Shown in pieces: positions 1-6,644 of a stretch of 13,571 nucleotides of DNA. Position numbers and translations under genes: made by a program. Below the pieces are notes generated by a model. The model saw only the letters and a program-made list of their open reading frames with translations. It searched no databases and was not told the DNA's origin. Source of the stretch: Phycisphaerae bacterium (GTDB lineage: Bacteria > Planctomycetota > Phycisphaerae > UBA1845 > Fen-1342); contig JAFGRR010000289.1 of assembly GCA_016935035.1 (NCBI GenBank), positions 1-13,571 of the forward strand, given 5' to 3'. How positions within the stretch are numbered: position 1 is the stretch's first letter; each line of letters starts with the position of its first letter.

Positions 1-246
1 GCGCAAGGCGCCAAACAGATGGTTGACCATTTGGTGGCATTCGTGAATGGCCAGCGCCGCATGCGCCAGGAGAGGGACGCCACCTCTGTCGGTCGGTCCG
101 AGAGAACGCCGACGCCGTCTAGTGGGCGCGGCAGACAGGCGAAGCGAACGCCGAAGCGGGCAGCGGCACCGGCGAAGTTCGGCGGAACATCGGGGGCAAG
201 CGCCGGTTCTGACGCCGGACTGCCGGACGATGTAGAGGACTTCTAA
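1..246 (+). CDS. C-terminal fragment of a gene that begins before the window; possibly a chemotaxis receptor tail
   Basis: The frame is open from base 1 to the TAA at 244-246, so this is the last 81 codons of a longer protein. The first part (about 20 residues, 'QGAKQMVDHLVAFV') looks like the end of an amphipathic helix. It is followed by some 50 residues of Arg/Lys/Ser/Thr/Pro-rich, probably disordered sequence, ending in an acidic tail, 'LPDDVEDF'. Methyl-accepting chemotaxis proteins end this way: a helical hairpin finishing in a 'Q..L..LV..F'-like stretch, a flexible linker and an xWxxF pentapeptide that tethers CheR. Here the pentapeptide position reads DVEDF, with Val in place of Trp. 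That identity is a guess from layout only. The coding call is fairly safe because the fragment is in frame from the edge and the next gene runs the same way. Confidence 0.5.
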   Translation, partial: AQGAKQMVDHLVAFVNGQRRMRQERDATSVGRSERTPTPSSGRGRQAKRTPKRAAAPAKFGGTSGASAGSDAGLPDDVEDF

Positions 247-359
247 CGAGGATGCGGACGCCAGCAGGGCTCCGCCGACACATGCGAGCGACCACGCCAA
301 CCTGCCGCGTGGCCGCTTGCTTCGCGCGCCCGCCGTTGGACGGCATTTGCTACAGGCCT

Positions 360-388
360 TTGGATCTCCGTCGCGCCCCGAGTACTAT
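360..388 (+). promoter_or_regulatory. Weak sigma-70-like promoter candidate for the dockerin lipoprotein
   Basis: TTGGAT at 360-365 and TACTAT at 383-388 are separated by 17 bases. Each matches the consensus only partly (three of six and four of six). It lies about 125 bases before the ATG at 512, in the 265-base gap 247-511. I see no gene or other structure in that gap. The correct spacing is the main support. Confidence 0.25.
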
Positions 389-511
389 GGAGCATAGGAC
401 GAAGTGGCGATCAGCGGCGTTTGATGTGTGTGCGGCGCCGTGGCTGGGGGTTCGCCCGGTGACTTCAAAGGCACGCACATCCCGGGGAAGTCGTACGGCA
501 GGGATAGTCCC

Positions 512-2992
512 ATGCGCATCGCACTCGTGATGATCGTGACGCTGGCTCTGGTGGGCTGTGTGGCGGATCAGGCCTCGCCACGTGTTGCTGCCGACCGCGT
601 AGCGGCGCGCCGCGCTCCGGGCACGCCGGCCGGAAAGCCACCGCGCGCGGTCAATCCTTTTGAGGCGGCACGCTGGCGCCGCCTGCGTTTTCTGAGCGAG
701 AATGGCGAGGTCCGGCCGGATGGCTATCGGACCGCGCTGGCACAACGCACCGATAACCTGACACATTGGCTCACGACGCGCGACGCCGGCGTCAGCCCGC
801 TGTCGTGGAATGAACGCGGCCCCAACAACGTCGGCGGCCGGTCGCGCACGCTGATAATCGATCCGGACAACACAGATCACATGTGGGCCGGCGCCGTCAG
901 CGGCGGGATCTGGTTCAGTGATGACCGCGGAGCGTCATGGGTGCCGGTGGACGACACCATGAACAATCTGGCCGTTTGCTGCCTGGTGATCGACCCGACG
1001 AGTTCGGACGTCATGTACGCCGGCACGGGCGAGGGGTTCTTCAATGGCGACGCGATTCGCGGCGACGGCATCTACCGCTCAGTTGACCGTGGTGTCACCT
1101 GGAGTCGGTTGCCGAGCACCACCGGCTGGGACAATGTTTGCCGCATCGCCGTCGCGCCCGACAACGGGAACCTGATCCTGGCAGCGAAACGCTACGGCGG
1201 TATTCAGCGCAGCACGGACGGCGGGCAGACGTGGAGCAACCCACGGTGGGCGCAAGGGGCCTTTTACGTCGCCTTTGACCCGAATGACAGCAACAAGGCC
1301 GTCGCCCACGTCATCGACTACGACTGGAATGCGAGCGACTGGTTCCACCGCGCCTTGTATTCAACCGACGGCGGCGCATCGTGGAACGTAGCGAGCGGCC
1401 TCAACCAGGTCTGGGGTTTTGGCTCGCGAATCGAGCTTTCGTATGCGCCCAGTCAGCCGGACATCGTCTATGCCTCCGTCGCGACGGACGGCGGCAAGAT
1501 CTGGCGCTCGACTGATGGCGGGCACTCATACACGTTGCGAACCACTAGCGGCTCCAGCGCCGTAAGTTGGTACGCCAACCCGCTGTGGGTTGATCCGACG
1601 GACGCTAACGTCCTGGTTACAGGCGGCTACAACATCGTCAGGAGCACCGACGGCGGCCAGACGCTGACACAGATCAGTGACGGCTACATCATGACCACCC
1701 AGCCGCACGTTGACATACACTACTTCGCGAACGATCCCGGCTACAACGGCACCACCAATCGCCGCTTCTATGTCTGCACCGACGGCGGCGTATGGGCGAA
1801 TGACGACGTTTACGCGGCATCCGGCTCAGGTGACGGCGGTTGGTATAAGCGTGACCAGTCGTACCGCACGACGCAGTACTACGGCGCAGCCGGCGATGGC
1901 CCCAGCGGCCTGATCATCGGCGGATTGCAGGACAACGGCACTCTGCGACTAACCAGCGGGTCGGACCAGGCCCATCTGACCTTCGGCGGCGACGGCGGGT
2001 TCTGTGCGATCGACCCCGACAACGTCAATTACTGCTACGGAGAGTACATCAACCTGAAGATCTTCCGCTCGAACAACGGTGGCGACAGCGCGTCGTACAT
2101 CTACAACGGCATCGCCGACGCCGGCACCGCCGCGAACTTCATCGCGCCCTTTGTTCTTGATCCGAATTACTGGTGGCGGATGCTGGCGGGCGGCCAGAGC
2201 CTGTGGCGGACGAACAACGCGCAGGCCGGAACGGTCAGTTGGTCGCGCATCAAGGATCCCGGCAGCACGAACATCAGCGCGATTGCCGTCGCTCCCGGGA
2301 ACTCCGACATCATCTGGGTGGGCTACAACGACGGGCAGGTGTGCCGCACCGCCAACGGCACCGCCGCCAGTCCGACGTGGATCGATGTTGACGACAATGG
2401 CGGGACCGATCCGTTGCCGGATCGCTATGTGACGCGCATTCTGATCGATCCGGACGACCATGATATGGTGTACGTGTGTCTGGGTGGGTTCGATCCGGAC
2501 AACGTGCAACGCACACTGGACGGCGGCAACACGTGGCTGGACGTCACCGGCACGGCGCCGGCCGCACTGCCGGACTGCCCGGTCAACGGCATCGCACGGC
2601 ATCCGGACCACGCCGACTGGCTGTACGTAGCCACCGAACTCGGGATCTTCGCGTCTGAGGACGGCGGCGCCACGTGGTCCACTAATAATCAAGGACCGGC
2701 CAACGTCTCGGTCGATGAGATTGTCTTCATGCACGACTCGACGACATTGCTCGCCGCCACCCACGGCCGCGGTATATTCACGGCCGACGTGAGTCACGCG
2801 ACGGGTGACACCAACTGTGATGGTGCCGTGGATGTGTTCGACATTGACTCGTTCATACTCGCCATAACCAACCCGGCCGCGTACGCGGCGATGTATCCGG
2901 CGTGCGACATGGGTGTCGCCGACTGCAATGGCGACGGAGCGGTGGACGTGTTTGATATCGACGCGTTCGTCGATCGAGTGACGGCGCCGTGA
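512..2992 (+). CDS. Lipoprotein with Asp-box (BNR/sortilin-like) propeller repeats and a C-terminal type I dockerin
   Basis: The protein has 826 residues. The start is taken at ATG 512 because a lipoprotein signal begins there: MRIAL, a hydrophobic stretch, then lipobox LVGC with the lipidated Cys at residue 16. A purine-rich CAGGGA lies upstream. The open frame reaches back to 428, but that would bury the signal. From W99 onward there are about nine Asp boxes (S-x-D-x-G-x-x-W type), for example at 136-143, 190-197, 234-241, 284-291, 333-340 and 378-385, with three more degenerate or late copies. They alternate with 'IDPxN...Y.G' strands, as in beta-propellers of the BNR/sortilin/GH74-like group. 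Residues 765-823 form a dockerin: two calcium loops (D-x-N-x-D-G, then VDVFDID). No catalytic residues can be assigned, so enzyme activity is open. It is likely an exported surface protein that binds glycan or protein. Confidence 0.88.
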   Translation: MRIALVMIVTLALVGCVADQASPRVAADRVAARRAPGTPAGKPPRAVNPFEAARWRRLRFLSENGEVRPDGYRTALAQRTDNLTHWLTTRDAGVSPLSWNERGPNNVGGRSRTLIIDPDNTDHMWAGAVSGGIWFSDDRGASWVPVDDTMNNLAVCCLVIDPTSSDVMYAGTGEGFFNGDAIRGDGIYRSVDRGVTWSRLPSTTGWDNVCRIAVAPDNGNLILAAKRYGGIQRSTDGGQTWSNPRWAQGAFYVAFDPNDSNKAVAHVIDYDWNASDWFHRALYSTDGGASWNVASGLNQVWGFGSRIELSYAPSQPDIVYASVATDGGKIWRSTDGGHSYTLRTTSGSSAVSWYANPLWVDPTDANVLVTGGYNIVRSTDGGQTLTQISDGYIMTTQPHVDIHYFANDPGYNGTTNRRFYVCTDGGVWANDDVYAASGSGDGGWYKRDQSYRTTQYYGAAGDGPSGLIIGGLQDNGTLRLTSGSDQAHLTFGGDGGFCAIDPDNVNYCYGEYINLKIFRSNNGGDSASYIYNGIADAGTAANFIAPFVLDPNYWWRMLAGGQSLWRTNNAQAGTVSWSRIKDPGSTNISAIAVAPGNSDIIWVGYNDGQVCRTANGTAASPTWIDVDDNGGTDPLPDRYVTRILIDPDDHDMVYVCLGGFDPDNVQRTLDGGNTWLDVTGTAPAALPDCPVNGIARHPDHADWLYVATELGIFASEDGGATWSTNNQGPANVSVDEIVFMHDSTTLLAATHGRGIFTADVSHATGDTNCDGAVDVFDIDSFILAITNPAAYAAMYPACDMGVADCNGDGAVDVFDIDAFVDRVTAP

Positions 2993-3011
2993 ACAGGAAT
3001 GCGGGAAGTGC

Positions 3012-3039
3012 TTGACTGGTGGCGGGCATGCTGTAGACT
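3012..3039 (+). promoter_or_regulatory. Sigma-70-like promoter for a small transcription unit
   Basis: TTGACT (3012-3017, five of six consensus bases) and TAGACT (3034-3039, four of six) are separated by 16 bases. The element begins 19 bases after the dockerin gene's stop. Transcription would start near 3046, just before the 43-codon ORF at 3069, and would end at the terminator at 3228-3262. Confidence 0.5.
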
Positions 3040-3068
3040 TAAGTAGGAATGTTGTAGGGAACGATGTG

Positions 3069-3200
3069 ATGCTATCAGGCATGATGACAACCCATGCGAC
3101 GCTCGGATTGAAGCTGGCCAAGCCGCGGATGCGCGACGCGTTCGCCAATTGGCAGGGCGTCTATCTGCGCGTCGATATTTGTGCGCGAGGTGGACCGTAG
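3069..3200 (+). CDS. Small ORF of 43 residues in its own promoter-terminator unit
   Basis: I do not recognise this product. ATG 3069 is preceded by AGGGA at 3056-3060 with an 8-base spacer, a normal Shine-Dalgarno arrangement. The ORF ends at TAG 3198-3200, 27 bases before a strong intrinsic terminator stem, and a promoter-like element lies 30 bases upstream. The peptide is basic (many Arg and Lys), has a Met-rich start, a central 'RDAFANWQGVYLRVD' stretch and one Cys near the end. There is no signal peptide or membrane segment. It could be a real small protein, a leader peptide for the following YbjN gene, or an accidental ORF inside a small RNA of about 215 bases. The regulatory frame around it is better supported than the coding claim. 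Confidence 0.4.
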   Translation: MLSGMMTTHATLGLKLAKPRMRDAFANWQGVYLRVDICARGGP

Positions 3201-3227
3201 GGCATAGACGAAATACGAGTTTTCGCA

Positions 3228-3262
3228 AGCCCTGCCGTCCACGACGCTCGCAGGGCTTTTTT
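3228..3262 (+). terminator. Rho-independent terminator
   Basis: AGCCCTGC (3228-3235) pairs perfectly with GCAGGGCT (3250-3257), with a 14-base loop, and a run of six T at 3257-3262. A smaller hairpin, CGAAA/TTTCG at 3209-3225, sits just ahead of it. It closes the small unit that starts near 3046 and separates the dockerin gene from the YbjN gene. Confidence 0.8.
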
Positions 3263-3294
3263 GTTGGACTGTCGGCGGTGCGGGCGTTCCTGCC

Positions 3295-3323
3295 GGAACC
3301 GTCAGCCGGCTGTCGCGTATAAG
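3295..3323 (+). promoter_or_regulatory. Promoter candidate for the YbjN gene, possibly of ECF sigma type
   Basis: GGAACC at 3295-3300 is followed, after 15 bases, by CGTATAAG (3316-3323). GGAAC is the usual -35 of many ECF sigma factors, and TATAAG could serve as a -10. There is no TTGACA-like box at the right distance. An inverted repeat GGCGCC/GGCGCC (3331-3336 and 3344-3349) lies in the presumed leader. This is a motif-level reading only. Confidence 0.25.
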
Positions 3324-3395
3324 CTGATGTGGCGCCACCCCTGGGCGCCGATGTTCGCTGGATGCCCGTGCCGGTCATCCTCGGAGGAGTGACGG

Positions 3396-4103
3396 GTGTT
3401 GCTGCTTGCACTCAAAGTGCTGGCGCTGATCGCGGCGATTATTGCGTTTCGCGCAGTTCGTCGCACGGCAATCAGCGGTGCCACGCGACGCGCGGCTGTG
3501 CCAAGCCGGGCCCTGGCCGGGCGCACGCCGGTCTCCGCGCGAAACACGCAGCGCGCCGTACTGGCGGCGCGCCGTGCGGGCACGACCGACACCGCATCCA
3601 GTTCAAGCTCCCCTTCGCAGTCACAGGAGCCGATCATGGACCAGACGCACGCATTGCTCGATCTGGTTTGCACGTACCTCGAAGCCGATGACTTCGCTCA
3701 TCACTTCTGTCACGAGCCGCCCGCGATCAAGACGGGTTTCCACGGAAACACGTCGACATATGCGGTGCAGGTTGTCGCTCCGAGTGATCCGGCGGCGTTG
3801 GGCGTCTACGTGCGCATCCCCACGCTCGTGCCCGAGAGTCACCGCGAGCGCATGGCCGAGGCAGTGACGCGCGCCAACTGCGGGCTGTTGCTTGGCGCGT
3901 TTGAGTATGACATCGGCGAGGGCACGCTCGGCTTCCGCTCGACCATGCCGGTCGCCGACAGCACCGTGACGCACGAGCAGTTTCAGCACCTGCTGTTCTC
4001 GTCGCTGGCCACGGCGGATAGGTACCACCGGGCGTTTTGCCGGCTGATCTTCGGCGACGACATGTCACCTGCCGAGGTGATCGCCGAGGTCGAGATGGCG
4101 TAG
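3396..4103 (+). CDS. YbjN-domain protein with an N-terminal membrane anchor (possible second start)
   Basis: From GTG 3396 the protein has 235 residues. GGAGGAG (3383-3389) sits 6 bases before that start, and an in-frame TGA lies directly upstream. Residues 2-18 are a hydrophobic helix (LLLALKVLALIAAIIAF) followed by RAVRR, so the rest is probably on the cytoplasmic side. Residues 23-79 form an Ala/Arg/Ser-rich linker ending in a Ser run. From residue 81 to the end is a YbjN-type domain (about 155 residues), with the fold family of type III secretion chaperones; proteins of this family are thought to act in protein interactions and have no known reaction. Met81 (base 3636) has its own strong Shine-Dalgarno, AGGAG with a 6-base gap, so a soluble form may also be made. 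The domain call is fairly secure; the role is unknown. Confidence 0.75.
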   Translation: MLLLALKVLALIAAIIAFRAVRRTAISGATRRAAVPSRALAGRTPVSARNTQRAVLAARRAGTTDTASSSSSPSQSQEPIMDQTHALLDLVCTYLEADDFAHHFCHEPPAIKTGFHGNTSTYAVQVVAPSDPAALGVYVRIPTLVPESHRERMAEAVTRANCGLLLGAFEYDIGEGTLGFRSTMPVADSTVTHEQFQHLLFSSLATADRYHRAFCRLIFGDDMSPAEVIAEVEMA

Positions 4104-4144
4104 CGCCGCGGATCGCGGACAAAGAGCATTGGATGTTTCCTCCG

Positions 4145-4188
4145 CCGGGTGCGGCGCGCCGCGAGGCATGTCGCACCCGGGTCGTTTT
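4145..4188 (+). terminator. Probable terminator of the YbjN gene
   Basis: CCGGGTGCG (4145-4153) pairs perfectly over 9 bases with CGCACCCGG (4172-4180). The 18-base loop is itself GC-rich. The trailing sequence GTCGTTTT is only weakly T-rich. It lies 42 bases past the stop at 4103. The remaining gap to 4332 between the two convergent genes shows only a short hairpin at 4287-4300. Confidence 0.5.
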
Positions 4189-4332
4189 GGAGTGACGTAG
4201 GGAAAGACGAAGATGCACGGCGGGCTGGCGTGTGAAGCGCAAGACTGGCCGGTGAGTCTTAGGTATCACTCATTGCCGCTCAGACTCTGATGAAAATCAG
4301 AACACAGAAGTGACGACGAAGAGGCGGAGCTT

Positions 4333-4764
4333 TCAGTTGCAGTGGACGCACAAGCCGCAAATGGCTCCTACGGCCCCGGATATGATGATCAGAGTCCATG
4401 TCGGTACATTGCTCCGCCGGGAGTCTGGTAGTGCTGAGGGTGGTGGTACGTCGTGGCCGCATTCAGGGCACCTGGCCGGCGTTCCACGGAGGTCATATCC
4501 GCAGTGGCCACAAAGGTTTTGTTGATGGCCGCATCGTGGACACTTGGCGTTGGTGGACGCGCGAATCCGCGCACCGCACTCGCTGCAATGAGCTGGCGGC
4601 GGCCGCTTGGGCCAACCGGTTGTTATGGTGCGGCAGAGCAGCGATAGGGCCAACACTATAAGATCTGGAATGGCTAGAAGGAGGCTAAAGCAGACCGCCA
4701 GCACAATCAGGGTGATCGTGCCAGACAATCCCAGGGCGAGTAGGGCCAGGGCCATGGTTGGCAT
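4333..4764 (-). CDS. Membrane protein with two tandem zinc ribbons
   Basis: The protein has 143 residues. The N-terminal 48 residues hold two hydrophobic helices. Then come two CxxC...CxxC ribbons: Cys60/63 with Cys75/78, and Cys85/88 with Cys99/102. A third hydrophobic helix at about 123-140 ends in 'CVHCN'. The second ribbon reads CGYDLRGTPARCPECG, a pattern I associate with planctomycete membrane proteins of unknown role. The cytoplasmic or periplasmic side of the ribbons cannot be decided from sequence. No enzyme motif is visible, so a structural, regulatory or redox role is possible but not shown. Start ATG 4764 has no clear Shine-Dalgarno; ATG 4755 (Met4) is an alternative. It is divergent from guaA, with a 122-base gap, and convergent with the YbjN gene. 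Confidence 0.8.
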   Translation of the reverse strand: MPTMALALLALGLSGTITLIVLAVCFSLLLAIPDLIVLALSLLCRTITTGWPKRPPPAHCSECGARIRASTNAKCPRCGHQQNLCGHCGYDLRGTPARCPECGHDVPPPSALPDSRRSNVPTWTLIIISGAVGAICGLCVHCN

Positions 4765-4886
4765 TCTACAGCAAAGAATGCCGGATGTGAGACGTTCACG
4801 CGTGTGTCCGGCGGGTGAGGAAGGAGAACGTGGGGGGCGCCAGTTGGGGCGTTGACCGTTGGGCTTGGGCGTGGTATCGGAGGCGC

Positions 4887-6440
4887 ATGAAACAGCGTGA
4901 GACCATCGCCATCCTGGATTTCGGGAGTCAGTATTCGCAACTGATCGCCCGACGTGTGCGCGAAAACCATGTTTATAGCGAGTTGCTGAGTCCGGGTACC
5001 GCGCCGGAGAAGCTGCGCGCGATGGACCTGAAGGGAATCATCCTGTCGGGCGGGCCGGCGAGCGTTTATGCGGAGGGGGCTCCGACGTGCGATCCGGGGA
5101 TTTTCGACCTGGGGGTGCCGGTGCTGGGCATCTGCTATGGGATGCAGCTCGCGTGTCGCGTGCTGGGCGGTGAGGTCAACGCCGGCACGTCGCGCGAGTA
5201 TGGGCGCGTGCGGCTTCAGATTCACAAGCAGGAGCCGTTTCTGGCGCATTTGCCGGAAGAGACGGCGGTCTGGATGAGTCATGGCGACGTGGTGACGGGG
5301 GTGGCGGACTGCTTCGAGGTCATCGCGGCCACGGCGCAGTGTCCGTTTGCCGCGGTGCGTCACACTAGCCGGCCGGTTTTCGGCGTGCAGTTTCACCCGG
5401 AGGTGACGCATACGCCGCACGGTCGGCAGATCATCCGCAATTTCCTTTATGACGTGTGCAAGTGCGGCGGGACGTGGCGTGTCTCAAATGTAATCGACGA
5501 TGCGATCGAACGCGTGCGGGTACAAGTCGGGGACAGCGGGCAGGTGATCTGCGGGTTGTCGGGCGGGGTGGACAGCAGCGTATTGGCGGCGCTATTGCAT
5601 CGCGCGATCGGCGATCGGCTGTTTTGTATCTTCGTGGATAACGGCTTGCTGCGTCAGAACGAGGCGACGATCGTCGAGCAGACCTTCCACCAGCATTTCG
5701 GTATGCAGTTGCGTGTTGTTGACGCACGCGAGCGATTTCTGTCGCAACTTGCCGGCGTGCTTGATCCACAGGAGAAACGCCGCCGCATCGGACACGAGTT
5801 CATCCAGGTCTTCAAGACCGAGTCGGAGACGATCGGCGACGCGCGCTTCCTCGCGCAGGGCACGATCTACCCGGACGTTATCGAGTCCGGCTGCGGCCCG
5901 ACCGGCCATGCGGCCATGATTAAGTCGCATCACAATGTGGGCGGTCTGCCGGCGGAGTTGGGCTTTGAGTTGGTCGAACCGCTGCGGCTGTTGTTCAAGG
6001 ACGAGGTGCGGCAGGTCGGCGAGGCCCTGGGCTTGCCCGAGGATCTCGTTTGGCGACACCCGTTCCCTGGCCCGGGCTTAGCGGTGCGCATTGCGGGCGA
6101 GGTGACGCCCGAGCGGCTGGAGTTGTTGCGGCCGGCAGACCAGATCTTGATCGACGAATTGCACGCGACTGGGTGGTATCGGAAGGTAGCTCAGGCATTT
6201 GCCGTGCTGGTTCCGGTCGCGAGTGTGGGAGTCATGGGCGATGGGCGGTCGTACGAAGGGCAGAGTCTGTTGGTGCTGCGGCTGGTGGAGTCGACGGACT
6301 TCATGACAGCCGACTGGGTCCACATTGATCACGAAGTGCTCGCGACAGTGAGCAACCGGATCATCAACGAAATCAGCGGCATAAACCGCGTCGCGTACGA
6401 CATCTCCAGCAAACCGCCTGCTACAATCGAGTGGGAGTAG
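4887..6440 (+). CDS. guaA: GMP synthase (glutamine-hydrolysing)
   Basis: This cytoplasmic enzyme makes GMP from XMP, ATP and glutamine, the last step of guanine nucleotide synthesis. The length, 517 residues, is normal for the family. The glutaminase domain comes first: nucleophile Cys83 in GICYGMQ, and His170 and Glu172 in FGVQFHPEVTH. The ATP pyrophosphatase P-loop SGGVDS is at 225-230. The family block QGTIYPDVIESG and the C-terminal dimerisation part with RHPFPGPGL and the ending KPPATIEWE are all present. All key residues are intact. The start is ATG 4887, where homology begins (MKQRETIAILDFGSQYS), with GGAGG at 4879-4883 only 3 bases away. The frame extends to GTG 4815, but the extra residues are low in information. 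No guaB or xanthine/guanine riboswitch is seen next to it. Confidence 0.98.
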   Translation: MKQRETIAILDFGSQYSQLIARRVRENHVYSELLSPGTAPEKLRAMDLKGIILSGGPASVYAEGAPTCDPGIFDLGVPVLGICYGMQLACRVLGGEVNAGTSREYGRVRLQIHKQEPFLAHLPEETAVWMSHGDVVTGVADCFEVIAATAQCPFAAVRHTSRPVFGVQFHPEVTHTPHGRQIIRNFLYDVCKCGGTWRVSNVIDDAIERVRVQVGDSGQVICGLSGGVDSSVLAALLHRAIGDRLFCIFVDNGLLRQNEATIVEQTFHQHFGMQLRVVDARERFLSQLAGVLDPQEKRRRIGHEFIQVFKTESETIGDARFLAQGTIYPDVIESGCGPTGHAAMIKSHHNVGGLPAELGFELVEPLRLLFKDEVRQVGEALGLPEDLVWRHPFPGPGLAVRIAGEVTPERLELLRPADQILIDELHATGWYRKVAQAFAVLVPVASVGVMGDGRSYEGQSLLVLRLVESTDFMTADWVHIDHEVLATVSNRIINEISGINRVAYDISSKPPATIEWE

Positions 6441-6442
6441 AC

Positions 6443-6473
6443 CCCCGGGACGTTCCCGGGGTGAACGTCCCGG
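6443..6473 (+). repeat. Two mutually exclusive hairpins directly behind guaA
   Basis: Arm 6445-6455 (CCGGGACGTTC) pairs with 6463-6473 (GAACGTCCCGG) in a perfect 11-bp stem with a 7-base loop. The same 5' arm can instead fold on 6454-6461, an 8-bp stem (6443-6450 with 6454-6461) with a 3-base loop. It begins 3 bases after the guaA stop. No T run follows, so it is not a standard intrinsic terminator. It may protect the mRNA 3' end, aid Rho-independent release weakly, or act as a switch. Confidence 0.6.
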
Positions 6474-6609
6474 AGACCCCGGTGTTAGCGAATATCGGCC
6501 TGGCGTGACGATTATGGCGTTGTGCGTGATTAGGTAGCCGATAAACAGCCCGTCAGCGGCATGGGCGGCCAGTCCGAGGCGCGGGGACCGCATATCTCCC
6601 CGGGGACCC

Positions 6610-6638
6610 TTGAGATCCTAATAGAGCGGCCATAGCAT
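6610..6638 (+). promoter_or_regulatory. Sigma-70-like promoter placed for leaderless transcription
   Basis: TTGAGA (6610-6615, five of six) and TAGCAT (6633-6638, four of six) are 17 bases apart. Transcription would begin near 6645, exactly at the ATG of the following small lipoprotein gene, which has no Shine-Dalgarno. Two copies of CGGGGACC (6582-6589 and 6601-6608) lie just upstream of and next to the -35 box and could bind a regulator. Confidence 0.4.
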
Positions 6639-6644
6639 TGATTG

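Noticed and set aside
449..470. GGTTCGCCC stretch resembling a tRNA T-arm
   Set aside because: No acceptor, D-arm or anticodon arm can be built around it.
428..511. Upstream extension of the dockerin lipoprotein to base 428
   Set aside because: It would place 28 hydrophilic residues before a perfect lipoprotein signal; ATG 512 is the natural start.
1949..3148. 399-codon open frame on the minus strand under the dockerin gene
   Set aside because: It is antisense to a well-supported gene, its residues are Arg/Val/His-rich without any family motif, and long open antisense frames are expected in GC-rich genes.
4815..4886. Extension of guaA to GTG 4815 or GTG 4830
   Set aside because: GTG 4830 has AGGAG nearby, but the added residues are Trp/Gly/Arg-rich and outside the conserved protein, which begins at 4887.
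5592..6059. 155-codon minus-strand frame within guaA
   Set aside because: Fully antisense to the conserved ATP pyrophosphatase domain and without known motifs.
6078..6593. Minus-strand frame whose first residues (GLAAHAADGLFIGYLITHN) look protein-like
   Set aside because: Most of it is antisense to guaA, and the plausible stretch is only about 30 residues in the gap behind guaA. It could be a gene remnant but I cannot name a parent family.
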